Positions 17,963-26,986 are shown, counted from the first letter of the stretch. The stretch is DNA of 48,762 nt from Tissierellia bacterium (GCA_030537815.1 JAUNVF010000011.1:1-48762), one strand, 5' to 3'. The notes: generated by a model from the sequence alone, not told the origin. Translations and numbers: made by a program.

Positions 17963-17974
17963 GATTATAAGTAA

Positions 17975-18064
17975 AAATAAGGGAGCCGCCTTTAGCGTGC
18001 TGAGAGTAAGCTTGTTGAGCTTTGACCTGACCTGATTTGGATAATGCCAACGTAGGGAAATATT
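17975..18064 (+). promoter_or_regulatory. TPP riboswitch (THI element)
   Basis: The conserved parts are clear: AAGGGAGCC, GTGCTGAGAGTAAG, GACCTGACCTGATTTGGATAA and TGCCAACGTAGGGAAA. The outer helix can pair AATA at 17976 with TATT at 18061. It is followed at once by a terminator, so high TPP should stop transcription of the salvage genes downstream. Confidence 0.95.
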
Positions 18065-18071
18065 ATACATT

Positions 18072-18107
18072 AAGCCGTATTTGCCTATTGCATTTACGGT
18101 TTTTTTA
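18072..18107 (+). terminator. Riboswitch expression-platform terminator
   Basis: Stem CCGTA / TACGG plus an inner TGC / GCA pair block around a CTATT loop, then seven T. It follows the TPP aptamer by about 10 bases and should act as its transcription switch. Confidence 0.8.
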
Positions 18108-18198
18108 TTAAATTCTACCAGTATCTATTTCTTATTATTTCATTATTCATTTCATCAATTTCAATTATTGTATTTTAAAATTAATAGGAGGATTGATT

Positions 18199-18705
18199 AT
18201 GAAAGATAATAGTGTTAAAAAATTGACTCTTGCAGGGATTCTGTCTGCTTTTGCAGTTATTGGAAGTTTGATTTCATTTCCGATTTTTGGTAGCAAATGT
18301 GCACCGGTTCAACATTTCGTCAATATTATAGCAGCTGTATTCTTGGGGCCTTGGTATGCTTTGGGGATTGCTTTTGTCTCGAGTTTATTGAGGAATTTGC
18401 TGTCTTTGGGAACTGTATTGGCATTTCCTGGAAGTATATTCGGTGCATTTATAGCTGGCCTAGTATTTAAAAAGACAAAAAATATTATTTTAACCTGCTT
18501 TGGAGAAAGCTTTGGTACAGGTATTATCGGTGCATTATTCGCATATCCATTAGCAAGATTATTTTTTGGTAAAATGGCTGGAGATATTGCATTTTACTCT
18601 TATATAATTCCTTTCTTAATATCTACGATAGTGGGATCTGTAATAGCGGGAGTGATAATTTTGGGATTGGAAAAATCCAAGATCGTAAATTTACATTTAG
18701 AATGA
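18199..18705 (+). CDS. thiW: Thiazole transporter ThiW (energy-coupling-factor S component)
   Basis: 168 residues, about five membrane segments. Family features include FGSKCAPVQHFVNIIAAVFLG and LGTVLAFPGSIFGAFIAGL. ThiW proteins bring hydroxyethylthiazole into the cell together with the shared ECF ATPase module, not present in this window. ATG 18199 is chosen because AGGAGG ends 7 bases before it; an in-frame TTG at 18193 would be only one base from the site. It is the first gene under the TPP riboswitch. Confidence 0.9.
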   Translation: MKDNSVKKLTLAGILSAFAVIGSLISFPIFGSKCAPVQHFVNIIAAVFLGPWYALGIAFVSSLLRNLLSLGTVLAFPGSIFGAFIAGLVFKKTKNIILTCFGESFGTGIIGALFAYPLARLFFGKMAGDIAFYSYIIPFLISTIVGSVIAGVIILGLEKSKIVNLHLE

Positions 18706-18715
18706 GGGGAGATAA

Positions 18716-19537
18716 TTGTTAAGTATATTTTTTGAAAATTTAAGAAGAAAGTCGCCTTTGATTCATAATATAACAAATTATATAACTGCAAATGATATAG
18801 CAAATATACTTTTGGCATCTGGAGCTTCTACGATAATGGCGGATGATGTAAATGAGGTAGAAGAGATTACATCATTATGCGATGGCTTGACCATCAATAC
18901 CGGAACTTTAAATGATAGAAGAGCAGAGTCTATGTTTTTGGCTGGAAAGAAAGCGATGAATTTGAAACATAAGATAGTTTTAGATCCCGTTGGTGCGGGA
19001 TCCTGTGAATACAGAACACGAATAATTAAAGACTTAGTCAATGAAATAAAATTTGATTTGATTAGGGGAAATATATCTGAAATAAAATCATTGGCTACGG
19101 GGGCAAAAAATACAGAAGGGGTAGATGCAGATAAAAATAATCTAAAAATGCAATCCGATTTGGATGAGATTATAGAAATTGCAAAAAAATACTCCTGGGA
19201 GACGAAATCAATAATAGTTATAACAGGTGAAATTGACATATTGACGGACTCTAAAAGAGTGTATCTTGTAAAGAATGGAAGAAGAGAGATGAAGAAGATA
19301 ACAGGAACGGGTTGTCAACTATCCGCTTTAATCACAGCATTTATTTCTGCCAATCAGGATTATGAATTGGAAGCTGCAATAGCAGCTGTGGCTTCTATGG
19401 GAATAGCCGGTGAAATAGCATGGTCTTTAATGAATAAAGGTGAAGGTAATGCCAGTTATCGAAATAGAATAATAGATGCGATATACAATATGAACGGAAA
19501 TATTTTAGAAAAAGAGGCGAGATATGAAATTAGATAG
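18716..19537 (+). CDS. thiM: Hydroxyethylthiazole kinase
   Basis: 273 residues. Phosphorylates the salvaged thiazole. Family segments: SPLIHNITNYITANDIANI at the N-terminus, INTGTLNDRR, LDPVGAGSCEYRT and GTGCQLSALITAF, which includes the catalytic cysteine region. It starts at TTG 18716, preceded by GAGGGGAG at a good distance, 10 bases after thiW. Its last 14 bases overlap thiE. It feeds ThiE with thiazole phosphate. Confidence 0.95.
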   Translation: MLSIFFENLRRKSPLIHNITNYITANDIANILLASGASTIMADDVNEVEEITSLCDGLTINTGTLNDRRAESMFLAGKKAMNLKHKIVLDPVGAGSCEYRTRIIKDLVNEIKFDLIRGNISEIKSLATGAKNTEGVDADKNNLKMQSDLDEIIEIAKKYSWETKSIIVITGEIDILTDSKRVYLVKNGRREMKKITGTGCQLSALITAFISANQDYELEAAIAAVASMGIAGEIAWSLMNKGEGNASYRNRIIDAIYNMNGNILEKEARYEIR

Positions 19538-20168
19538 AAGGGCATTATTTCTCTATGCCATTACCACTAGGAATTGGCTTAATGGCGATAAATTGGGAAT
19601 AGCCGTCGAGAAAGCGATAAGAGGTGGAGCTACCTGTATTCAATTTAGAGAAAAGGAATTAGAAGGAGAAAGCCTCTTGAAAGAAGCTTCTGAAATTAGA
19701 AATTTATGTAAAAAGTATTCTATTCCATTCATAGTCAATGACAATGCAGATCTCGCTCTAAAGGTTAATGCAGATGGATTGCATATTGGACAAAATGATA
19801 TGGACATTGAAATAGCGAGGAATATAATTGGAAAAGAAAGAATTCTAGGGGTTACGGCTAATTCTAAAGAAAAAGCTATACTAGCTGAGCGAAGAGGAGC
19901 TGATTATCTCGGAGTTGGTTCGGTGTTTAAGACATCGTCAAAAAATGATGCCGTCAATATAGAAATTGAGAGATTAAAAGAGATTTCCGATGCAGTTAGA
20001 ATTCCGATAGTAGCAATAGGCGGGATAGATGAATTTAATGTAAAAGAATTGAAAGATAATGGAATAGCCGGTATCGCAGTCATAAATGCCATTTTTAACA
20101 GGGTGGATATAGAAGGGGCAACGAGTAAGCTTAAAAATATCTTGATTGAAGAAGAAATAATAAAATAA
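19524..20168 (+). CDS. thiE: Thiamin-phosphate synthase
   Basis: 214 residues, a TIM-barrel. It joins HMP-pyrophosphate and thiazole phosphate to thiamin phosphate. Recognised by CIQFREKELEGESLLKEA, FIVNDNADLALKVNADGLHI with the pyrophosphate/Mg region, GVTANSKEKA and VAIGGIDEFN. The ATG lies in the end of thiM, with GAGGCGAGAT in front. Together with thiM and thiD it completes salvage. No thiC or thiG/thiS/thiH is present here, so there is no de novo route in this cluster. Confidence 0.95.
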   Translation: MKLDRRALFLYAITTRNWLNGDKLGIAVEKAIRGGATCIQFREKELEGESLLKEASEIRNLCKKYSIPFIVNDNADLALKVNADGLHIGQNDMDIEIARNIIGKERILGVTANSKEKAILAERRGADYLGVGSVFKTSSKNDAVNIEIERLKEISDAVRIPIVAIGGIDEFNVKELKDNGIAGIAVINAIFNRVDIEGATSKLKNILIEEEIIK

Positions 20169-20181
20169 TGGAGATGATAAT

Positions 20182-20970
20182 ATGCGCAAGACGGTATTGA
20201 CTATAGCGGGTAGCGATTGTAGCGGAGGGGCCGGAATACAAGCCGATATAAAAACTATAATGGCCAATGGAGGATATGCGATGAGCATTATAACCGCATT
20301 GACAGCTCAGAATACCATGGGAGTAGTCGATATAATGGAAACGGAAATTGATTTTTTAGAAAAACAATTAAAGGCGGTATTTGAAGATATTTATCCCGAT
20401 TCGATTAAGATTGGAATGCTTTCATCTAATGGGATAATAATTAAAGTAGCAGAGAAATTAAAAAAATATGAAGCAAAAAATATTGTCTTAGATCCCGTAA
20501 TGGTTTCTACAAGTGGTTCAAAACTTCTTTCAGATGATGCTGTCGAAGGATTATGTCGAGAATTATTCCCTTTGGCTAAATTGATAACTCCAAATATTTA
20601 CGAAGCAGAGATTTTATCAGAAATGAGCATAAATTCAGCAGATGATATGTTAAGAGCCGCAAAATCTATTTATGAAAGATATGGATGCCCCGTTCTTTGC
20701 AAGGGAGGACATTCTATAAATGATGCAAATGACCTATTATATGATGGAGAATTTAAATGGTTTATGGGCTTTAGAATAGAGAATGAGAATACTCATGGTA
20801 CGGGATGTACTTTTTCAAGTGCAATTGCGACAAATCTGGCAAAAGGATACGATATATATAAATCGATTGAAAAGGCAAAACTATATATTTCATATGCACT
20901 TTCTTCTGATCTGAATTTAGGCCATGGCTCGGGCCCTTTGGATCATGGTTATTTTATAAATTCAGATTGA
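20182..20970 (+). CDS. thiD: Hydroxymethylpyrimidine/phosphomethylpyrimidine kinase
   Basis: 262 residues, ribokinase-like fold. Characteristic segments: TIAGSDCSGGAGIQADIKT, NTMGVVDI, KNIVLDPVMVSTSG and THGTGCTFSSAIA with the anion hole and catalytic region. It phosphorylates HMP twice to the form used by ThiE. GGAGATGATA precedes the ATG, 13 bases after thiE. The next gene encodes the probable HMP importer. Confidence 0.95.
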   Translation: MRKTVLTIAGSDCSGGAGIQADIKTIMANGGYAMSIITALTAQNTMGVVDIMETEIDFLEKQLKAVFEDIYPDSIKIGMLSSNGIIIKVAEKLKKYEAKNIVLDPVMVSTSGSKLLSDDAVEGLCRELFPLAKLITPNIYEAEILSEMSINSADDMLRAAKSIYERYGCPVLCKGGHSINDANDLLYDGEFKWFMGFRIENENTHGTGCTFSSAIATNLAKGYDIYKSIEKAKLYISYALSSDLNLGHGSGPLDHGYFINSD

Positions 20971-20981
20971 GGTGAACATCC

Positions 20982-22163
20982 ATGGATAAAAGGACATCAG
21001 TATTTGCAAATGGATTGATATGGTTTGGCGCTGCTGTTTCAATTGCTGAAATTTTAACCGGAACATATTTTGCTCCTTTAGGTTTTTCTAAAGCATTGAC
21101 AGCGATAATTATAGGGCATATAGTCGGTGGTATATTAATGTTTTTAACGGGATTAATAGGAGCTCAGACGAGGAGAAGCTCAATGGAAACTGTAAAAATG
21201 AGCTTTGGATATAGAGGAGGTCTTTTCTTTGCAGCTTTAAATATCGTTCAGCTTGCAGGTTGGACATCGATTATGATATACGACGGTTCATTGACTGCAA
21301 ATCAGATTATTAATACCGGTTCGTGGTTATGGGCTTTGATTATAGCTGTATTTATAATTATCTGGCTTTTAGTAGGCGTAAAGAATCTCGATAAGATAAA
21401 TCTTTTTGCTATGACTGCATTATTTATTTTGACATTGATTTTATCAAAAATAATATTCTCGAGTGCTAATCAGGTTTTAAATAAGTCATCTGAAGGTCTT
21501 AGCTTCGGTTCGGCTGTAGAATTGGCAGCTGTGATGCCTATATCATGGCTTCCGGTCATAAGTGATTATACTAGAGATGCAAAAAAACCTCTTGAGACGA
21601 CATTTGCCAGTTCACTAATATACTCTTTGGTCAGCATATGGATGTATATAATAGGAATGGGAGCAGCTATTTATACAGGAGAAGATAATATATCTTCGAT
21701 TATGCTCAAGGCAGGACTTGGATTAATAGGATTATTGATAGTAATTTTCTCAACAGTTACGACGACATTTTTAGATGCATATTCAGCAGGGGTTTCATAT
21801 GAATCCATAAGTAAAAAGATATCTTCGAGTACTGTTGCGATATCGGTTACTGCATTGGGTATGTTATTGGCAATTTTCTATCCAATAGACGATATCAGCA
21901 ATTTTCTTTACTTTATAGGTTCGGTTTTTACGCCGATGATTGCAATTCTGATAGGGGATTATTTTATACTAAAAGAGAATCATATACAAAAATCATATAA
22001 TATTAAGAATATTATTATTTGGACTATAGGATTTATAATATACAGATGGCTTTTGAAGGCGGATTTATCGATAGGATCAGCCCTTCCCAATATATTGCTA
22101 ACATTATTGATCTCGATAATGGCGGGCAAATTTTTAGGAGATAGGAATAAAATTAGAAAGTAA
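20982..22163 (+). CDS. cytX: CytX-type hydroxymethylpyrimidine permease (NCS1 family)
   Basis: 393 residues with about twelve membrane segments. The N-terminal start SVFANGLIWFGAAVSIAEIL, GTYFAPLGF, and GIGLL-like loops such as LPVISDYTRDAK follow the NCS1 (nucleobase/cation symporter) pattern. In TPP-controlled clusters this branch (CytX) is predicted to take up HMP. Position directly after thiD and the same operon support that. The next gene has its own promoter. Confidence 0.88.
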   Translation: MDKRTSVFANGLIWFGAAVSIAEILTGTYFAPLGFSKALTAIIIGHIVGGILMFLTGLIGAQTRRSSMETVKMSFGYRGGLFFAALNIVQLAGWTSIMIYDGSLTANQIINTGSWLWALIIAVFIIIWLLVGVKNLDKINLFAMTALFILTLILSKIIFSSANQVLNKSSEGLSFGSAVELAAVMPISWLPVISDYTRDAKKPLETTFASSLIYSLVSIWMYIIGMGAAIYTGEDNISSIMLKAGLGLIGLLIVIFSTVTTTFLDAYSAGVSYESISKKISSSTVAISVTALGMLLAIFYPIDDISNFLYFIGSVFTPMIAILIGDYFILKENHIQKSYNIKNIIIWTIGFIIYRWLLKADLSIGSALPNILLTLLISIMAGKFLGDRNKIRK

Positions 22164-22305
22164 ATATAAATTAGCATATCAAATAAATATATGATGTGTA
22201 AATAAAAGATTGATAATATCAGATCTTATTCTTTTATCGATAAATTTAATAATCTAATAATTTATAGAATTGAGAGATAAGCGATATCGACAATTTTTAT
22301 CCCTA

Positions 22306-22334
22306 TTTACTTAGATATGTATAATTGATATAAT
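22306..22334 (+). promoter_or_regulatory. Promoter of the PAP2 phosphatase gene
   Basis: TTTACT, 17 bases, TATAAT, with an extended -10 (TGaTATAAT). The AAAGGGGATATT ribosome-binding site follows. Confidence 0.55.
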
Positions 22335-22361
22335 TGCATTAGTAAAATCAAAGGGGATATT

Positions 22362-22988
22362 ATGAATTTAATTTTTTTAATCATTCTTTCAATTATAGTT
22401 ATGTCTATTACGATATATACCGGTACGAGATTATATAAAAAAACTGAGACAAATTTTGACAAGAGAATAAGAGATAAATTCATAGACAGAGATCCACATA
22501 TGATATCTGTGATGAAGAGTATAACGAGGCTTGGAAATGTCGAGACATTGGTGGTCATAGTCATACCGATACTATTCGTGTTGATTCGTGAGAATGAGTA
22601 TATAACTGCGAGCTCGATACTTATTTCAAGTGGTTTATCTATATTCACAAGCCAATGCTTTAAATTTATATTCAGAAGAGGAAGGCCGACTAAGAAAAGG
22701 GAATTTAATTATATTGGTTACTCTTTTCCAAGCGGTCATTCCACCGTCGGAATAAGCTTTTATTTAAATTTAGCTTATTTGGTTTCTGCAGGAACAAATA
22801 AATTGCATATTATGCTGGCCATTGGGATATTGATTGGATTATTGATAGCTTTTAGCAGGATATATCTTGGCGTTCATTGGGCGAGTGATGTTATCATAGG
22901 CATATTACTTGGATTCACATGCGCCTTTTGGTCTATCTATTTATACAATAATGATTTTGTCTTGAGGATAATATTTAGAGACTGCTGA
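22362..22988 (+). CDS. PAP2-family membrane phosphatase
   Basis: 208 residues with about five membrane segments. The three PAP2 motifs are complete: KFIFRRGRPT (KX6RP), SFPSGHS and SRIYLGVHWASD. It likely removes phosphate from a lipid such as phosphatidic acid or undecaprenyl pyrophosphate; which one cannot be said. A single gene, with AAAGGGGATATT in front of ATG and a terminator 7 bases after its stop. Confidence 0.92.
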   Translation: MNLIFLIILSIIVMSITIYTGTRLYKKTETNFDKRIRDKFIDRDPHMISVMKSITRLGNVETLVVIVIPILFVLIRENEYITASSILISSGLSIFTSQCFKFIFRRGRPTKKREFNYIGYSFPSGHSTVGISFYLNLAYLVSAGTNKLHIMLAIGILIGLLIAFSRIYLGVHWASDVIIGILLGFTCAFWSIYLYNNDFVLRIIFRDC

Positions 22989-22994
22989 CAAAAA

Positions 22995-23025
22995 GAGCTT
23001 TTCAAATTTTGAAAAGCTCCTTTTT
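22995..23025. terminator. Terminator between PAP2 and M20 peptidase genes
   Basis: Stem GAGCTTTTC / GAAAAGCTC around an AAATTTT loop with TTTTT on the right and AAAAA on the left; it can act in both directions. Confidence 0.8.
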
Positions 23026-23061
23026 ATATCGACTATTCATTAAATCAAATCTCATATAATT

Positions 23062-24171
23062 TTACGCATGCAGTAAAATCAATTCTTTAACCAGCTTGGC
23101 GGCCTTGTATAAGTCGTCAACTTTTATAGATTCGCCTACAGTATGGGCTTTATTCTGCCCTATTGAAAGATTAACTGAAGAGATTCCCCTTTTATTGTAA
23201 TTATTAGTGTCAGATCCACCGCGAGATTCTATTATTTCAGTTTCAAATCCTAAATTATCGCAGGCTTTGATAGCATTCAAAACAACAGGGCAATTTTCTG
23301 GGATATCAAATCCTTCATAAATTATTTCGGCTGAATATTCTAGCATTCCACCGAATTTTTTTGTAGACTTTTCACATTCGGTTTTCATATGCTCTAATTG
23401 CATATTCAACTTTTCCTCTGATAAGCTTCTCGCTTCGGCTATAAAAGAAGCTTCATTTGAAACTATATTTGTCGCCTGTCCACCTTCAATTCTTCCGATA
23501 TTTGCAGTCGTGTCATCGTCGATTTTTAAAAGTTTCATATTTGAAATCGCATCGGACAGCATTTGGATTGCAGAAATCCCTTCTTCAGGTGCCACTCCGG
23601 CATGCGATTCCCTACCTATAAATTTCGCATTTATGATTGCATGATAAGGTCCTTTTGTGACGATTTTTCCAGGTTTTCCTCCCGTGTCAAATACATATCC
23701 CGTCTTAGAATGAATCTTGGAATAGTCAAGATATCTAGATCCTAGAAGGCCTTCCTCTTCGCAAATTGTAAAGACGACCTCTATATCTCCATAGGGGATG
23801 CCTTCTTCGATGACTGTCTGTATTCCCTCTATTATTGCTGCGATTCCCGCTTTATCGTCACTGCCTAAAATCGTATTCCCGTCAGTCCTGACTATGCCTT
23901 CGTCGACTATTGGATTGATTCCCTTTCCGGGGGAGACCGTATCCATATGAGCGCTTAGCAGTATCGGATTTGACCCTGTTCTTCCTTTAAGCTTTGCAAT
24001 TATATTTCCACAGCCGCTGCCGGTTTTTTTACCAGCATCGTCCATCTCTACTTTCATGCCAAAGCTTTCAAGTATTGGAATCAAGTGATTTGCAAAATTC
24101 TCCTCCGATTTTGTCGGGCTGTCTATTTTTATAAATTCCAAAAATCTCTCGAGCACTCTTTTATTATTCAT
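23062..24171 (-). CDS. M20-family (PepT-like) zinc peptidase
   Basis: 369 residues. Metal-binding residues in expected places: H in LLSAHMDTVSP, D in LGSDDKAG, the general base EE in ICEEEGLLGS, D in VFDTGG and the last H in NKAHTVGE. The middle domain is the usual dimerisation domain. It most resembles the PepT / PepT-like group that cleaves tripeptides or dipeptides in the cytoplasm. It is transcribed toward the PAP2 gene. Fits an amino-acid-fermenting life style, but the exact peptide is unknown. Confidence 0.88.
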   Translation of the reverse strand: MNNKRVLERFLEFIKIDSPTKSEENFANHLIPILESFGMKVEMDDAGKKTGSGCGNIIAKLKGRTGSNPILLSAHMDTVSPGKGINPIVDEGIVRTDGNTILGSDDKAGIAAIIEGIQTVIEEGIPYGDIEVVFTICEEEGLLGSRYLDYSKIHSKTGYVFDTGGKPGKIVTKGPYHAIINAKFIGRESHAGVAPEEGISAIQMLSDAISNMKLLKIDDDTTANIGRIEGGQATNIVSNEASFIAEARSLSEEKLNMQLEHMKTECEKSTKKFGGMLEYSAEIIYEGFDIPENCPVVLNAIKACDNLGFETEIIESRGGSDTNNYNKRGISSVNLSIGQNKAHTVGESIKVDDLYKAAKLVKELILLHA

Positions 24172-24372
24172 ATCTCACTCCTATCGTTAAAATAATTGAA
24201 AATTGCTTAATACTAGATATACCAAAATACGATATTTGATACAGTAGTATTTCTAAATATTATCGATATCATTAATCTAATTTTATCTTTTATATATAAT
24301 GATGTCAAATATATAAATCATATTAATACGGTGATATAGAATTAAAATAAGTTTATAATCATATAAAATAAA

Positions 24373-24390
24373 AAGCGGCATATGCCGCTT
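24373..24390 (-). terminator. Terminator after the S41-like gene
   Basis: A perfect palindrome AAGCGGCAT / ATGCCGCTT, followed on the - strand by TTTTATTTTATATG. Confidence 0.8.
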
Positions 24391-24393
24391 AGA

Positions 24394-25713
24394 TTAGTGA
24401 ACAAAATTTACTATTTCCTGAATATCAATTATATCTTTTGTCAATTCTATATCGGGATTTGTCCCTGATGAAGTCGTGCTGGCTCCGCTATAGTCTAGCC
24501 CCATGACGGCAGGCATTCTGAGTATCAATCCGCTATTAGGCAAGCTATATAGTATCGGATCGATCTCTCCTGTCATTCCATGACCTTTGGTAGTCTTACC
24601 CAGTACATTTGCAAATCCAGTTGCCCTACAGAATTGAGAGAAGGTATCTGCAGCTCCGTATACATCCTTATCCTGTATTAGATAAATTCCTGCAGAGAGA
24701 TCTACGGGATCTTTAGGGCTGACATTGATTTCAAATCTTAGATAAGATTTAAAACTGTCTCTAATATAATCAGGTGAATTAAGCTCTACTGGAAGCTCAT
24801 TAATTGGATACTCGTCGCCATAAACCATGTATTCATTTTTGTTTTTGTACGAATAATCCAAAAATTCTGAAAAACTGTCGTCTTTTTTTGCCAATCTTCC
24901 GAATAATTGTAGGTGATGATTAGTAATTGGAGAAACTAGATTGTCTATCCAATAGGAATTTTCTCCCTCTTTAATGCCGGAAATATCGATAACCAGATAA
25001 TTATAATCTTTTATCTCATTTAAAAAATCCCTTATAATCTTTCCATCGCCTTCTTTATATTTGTCTTTAAAGCTCTTGATTTTTATATAAGCCAAATTTC
25101 CATTAACTGGCTTCTCTAATTTGAGATTAGAGCCGGTCATGGTATCCGCATTTTCTTCGAGTAGATTGTCGATAATATCGGATGAAAGCAATTTATAAGT
25201 CTTCTTAGATTTATCGGAATTTAAAACTTTAAGCCAAGGTGTTTTATTTTCCTCCTGATATTTTTCATTTAAATAATTATAAAACTCATTATTTAGTATA
25301 TGTGTATCTTCATCATTTAATTGGTTTACATATTCAGAAAGTAAATCTATAAATTCGCTGTCATTTGCTGTTTTCAAAACTTTTTGCTTGTAAGTTTCGC
25401 TGATTCCGTCCCAGTCCACTTGTTTAGAAATTATATTCTGATCAAAATACGGGTGGGATTCTTTTATTAGAGAACTCACTTTTTCAAAATCATTTAATTT
25501 TTGACTCTGTGTTAAACTTTGATTTTCTTCTTCTTTTACATCATTGATTTCTTCGGTTTTATTTACAGTTTTTTTCTCATTTCTACCCAATAGTGATCTT
25601 ACTCCTGTAAACAATAGGATTATAATGGCTAGAAAAACGATGATACTGATGCTGAATCTTAAATAATTAATCCTTATTCTTTTTTTTCTTCTTTTCCTCC
25701 CGCGATTTTTCAA
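24394..25713 (-). CDS. Membrane-anchored S41-type peptidase-like protein, probably inactive
   Basis: 439 residues. One N-terminal membrane anchor (about 21-43) after a strongly basic start (RGRKRRKKRIR), then a low-complexity linker with many E, N and K. The C-terminal part has an S41/tail-specific-protease fold: GNLAYIKIKSF, YNYLVIDISG, and LPNSGLILRMPAVMGLDYSG. At the nucleophile position the usual SAAE/SASE box is VYGAADTF: G353 stands where serine is expected. The protein may bind rather than cut. Start is TTG at 25713 with GGAGG 7 bases in front; no promoter assignment made. Confidence 0.75.
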   Translation of the reverse strand: MKNRGRKRRKKRIRINYLRFSISIIVFLAIIILLFTGVRSLLGRNEKKTVNKTEEINDVKEEENQSLTQSQKLNDFEKVSSLIKESHPYFDQNIISKQVDWDGISETYKQKVLKTANDSEFIDLLSEYVNQLNDEDTHILNNEFYNYLNEKYQEENKTPWLKVLNSDKSKKTYKLLSSDIIDNLLEENADTMTGSNLKLEKPVNGNLAYIKIKSFKDKYKEGDGKIIRDFLNEIKDYNYLVIDISGIKEGENSYWIDNLVSPITNHHLQLFGRLAKKDDSFSEFLDYSYKNKNEYMVYGDEYPINELPVELNSPDYIRDSFKSYLRFEINVSPKDPVDLSAGIYLIQDKDVYGAADTFSQFCRATGFANVLGKTTKGHGMTGEIDPILYSLPNSGLILRMPAVMGLDYSGASTTSSGTNPDIELTKDIIDIQEIVNFVH

Positions 25714-25871
25714 TTTTCAACCTCCATTATATCAGCCATAATTGGACATTCTCATTTACCTGATTATATCACAAAAATAGCTCTAAGTACCAATAAGAGG
25801 ATTGAAATTTGTGATAAATATCTCTTATTGGGTATATATTAAAAGAATGAGAAAGTGATGAGGGGAATAAT

Positions 25872-26147
25872 ATGAATGATGTATTACTTATTAATAAATG
25901 TAGACCCGACACCAATCCAAATGAATCGGTGAATCTATCGATGGTAATTGGACAAATGCATAAGCAAAGAACTTGTGATTTGATAGTCGAGATCTTGAGT
26001 AAAACTGATTATATCGATATAAGTAAATTGGTATTTAAATACGATGGTATTGTTGTTTCTCTTGAAATTTCAAAAATACCGCAATTATTGTCATTAATGC
26101 TCGAAAATGATGTCAAAGTATACAATATCTATGAAATATATGAATAA
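25872..26147 (+). CDS. Small hypothetical protein (91 residues)
   Basis: I do not recognise this gene with confidence. It has a good ribosome-binding site (GATGAGGGGAATAAT) and stands alone between a divergent S41-like gene and ferritin. The second half alternates strands and helices (VVSLEISKIPQLLSLMLE then VKVYNIYEIYE) and resembles the C-terminal tail domain of some ABC-transporter ATPases. No cysteines suited to metal binding besides C10 and C35, no membrane segment and no signal peptide. Confidence 0.6.
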   Translation: MNDVLLINKCRPDTNPNESVNLSMVIGQMHKQRTCDLIVEILSKTDYIDISKLVFKYDGIVVSLEISKIPQLLSLMLENDVKVYNIYEIYE

Positions 26148-26219
26148 TGTTTAATTTGAACCATAAGGGGTATAAGTGCATATGTGACCGAATTAAAACA
26201 AAGAAATTAGGAGGATATT

Positions 26220-26705
26220 ATGTCAAATCTATTGGAAAAAATGAATGAGCAAATGAATCGCGAATATGAATCAGCTTATGTTTATAAAGCATTAGCAGCA
26301 TATTGTGCGGAGAACGACTACAACGGTTCTGAGCGTTGGATGAATGAGCAAGCTAAAGAGGAAATATTCCACGCAGAGAAGTTTAGAAATTTCTTGCATG
26401 ATCTAGATCATGAAGTGAAATTTACCGGTATGGAGCCTGTTGAAGAGAATATTGGTTCGCTACTTGATGCATTTAAAGCATCTCTTGAGCACGAAAAGTA
26501 TATAACTAGAAATATTAAAGAAATATACAAGCAGGCAGTAGAGGAATCAAATTACGAAGTGCAGATTTTCTTGAACTGGTTTATTATGGAGCAGGTTGAA
26601 GAAGAAGCGAGTGTTGGAGAGGTTGTTTCAAAACTAGAAAAAATTGGAGACAGCACTAGCGGATTATTCATGTATGATGCTGTACTGGGAAGAAGAGACG
26701 ACTAA
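26220..26705 (+). CDS. ftnA: Ferritin (FtnA type, iron storage)
   Basis: 161 residues. Four-helix bundle with ferroxidase-type ligands: E17 in NREYESAYVY, E and H in AKEEIFHAEKF, and E in FIMEQVEEE. It oxidises ferrous iron and stores it in a 24-mer; typical length is 160-170. An AGGAGGATATT site precedes ATG and the gene ends in a good terminator. No Fur box recognised, although the upstream region was not examined quantitatively. In anaerobes ferritin also protects iron enzymes when oxygen enters. Confidence 0.92.
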   Translation: MSNLLEKMNEQMNREYESAYVYKALAAYCAENDYNGSERWMNEQAKEEIFHAEKFRNFLHDLDHEVKFTGMEPVEENIGSLLDAFKASLEHEKYITRNIKEIYKQAVEESNYEVQIFLNWFIMEQVEEEASVGEVVSKLEKIGDSTSGLFMYDAVLGRRDD

Positions 26706-26715
26706 GAATACTAAG

Positions 26716-26740
26716 AGTCCCAATTATTGGGACTTTTTTT
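26716..26740 (+). terminator. Terminator after ferritin
   Basis: Stem AGTCCCAA / TTGGGACT with a 3-nt loop, then seven T. Confidence 0.85.
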
Positions 26741-26819
26741 ATTTTTATTGTCAATTGAAGAAATTAATAAAGAATTAAATTAATAAGATATCAAATTAAT
26801 TCAATATCCCCTGTATAGA

Positions 26820-26848
26820 TTGAATATATTTATTAGCTGTGCTATAAT
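26820..26848 (+). promoter_or_regulatory. Promoter upstream of HPr leader
   Basis: TTGAAT, 17 bases, TATAAT, extended by TG two bases before the -10. Transcription should start near 26855, giving a leader of about 155 nt before HPr. Confidence 0.75.
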
Positions 26849-26859
26849 TTAAGTCAAGT

Positions 26860-26986
26860 GATGATAAAGCACGAAGCAATGGTTTTCATATTGATTATGA
26901 TAAATACTCATAGCAATCGAGAATCTGGGAATTAAATGATTCCCGAGAATTACTTAGTCAGAGGTATCGATCGGTGCTTTTAGCTA
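26860..26986 (+). ncRNA. Candidate structured 5' leader RNA of HPr (unassigned class)
   Basis: The leader can form a closed structure: outer helix AAAGCAC (about 26866) with GTGCTTT (about 26974), plus GA/TC after one bulged base. Inside are a hairpin TTGATT..ATGA with TCAT..AATCGA, and a strong hairpin GGGAAT / ATTCCC around 26927-26945 extended by TCT/AGA. No known riboswitch consensus that I checked by eye (T-box, TPP, glycine, c-di-GMP, THF, SAM) fits. There is no terminator before the gene. Function unknown; could control translation or RNA stability. Confidence 0.4.

Noticed and set aside
18193..18198. TTG start for thiW
   Set aside because: It is one base from the AGGAGG site; ATG 18199 has proper spacing.
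25726..25731. TATAAT on the - strand as promoter of the S41-like gene
   Set aside because: It lies directly against the ribosome-binding site, so transcription would start inside it.
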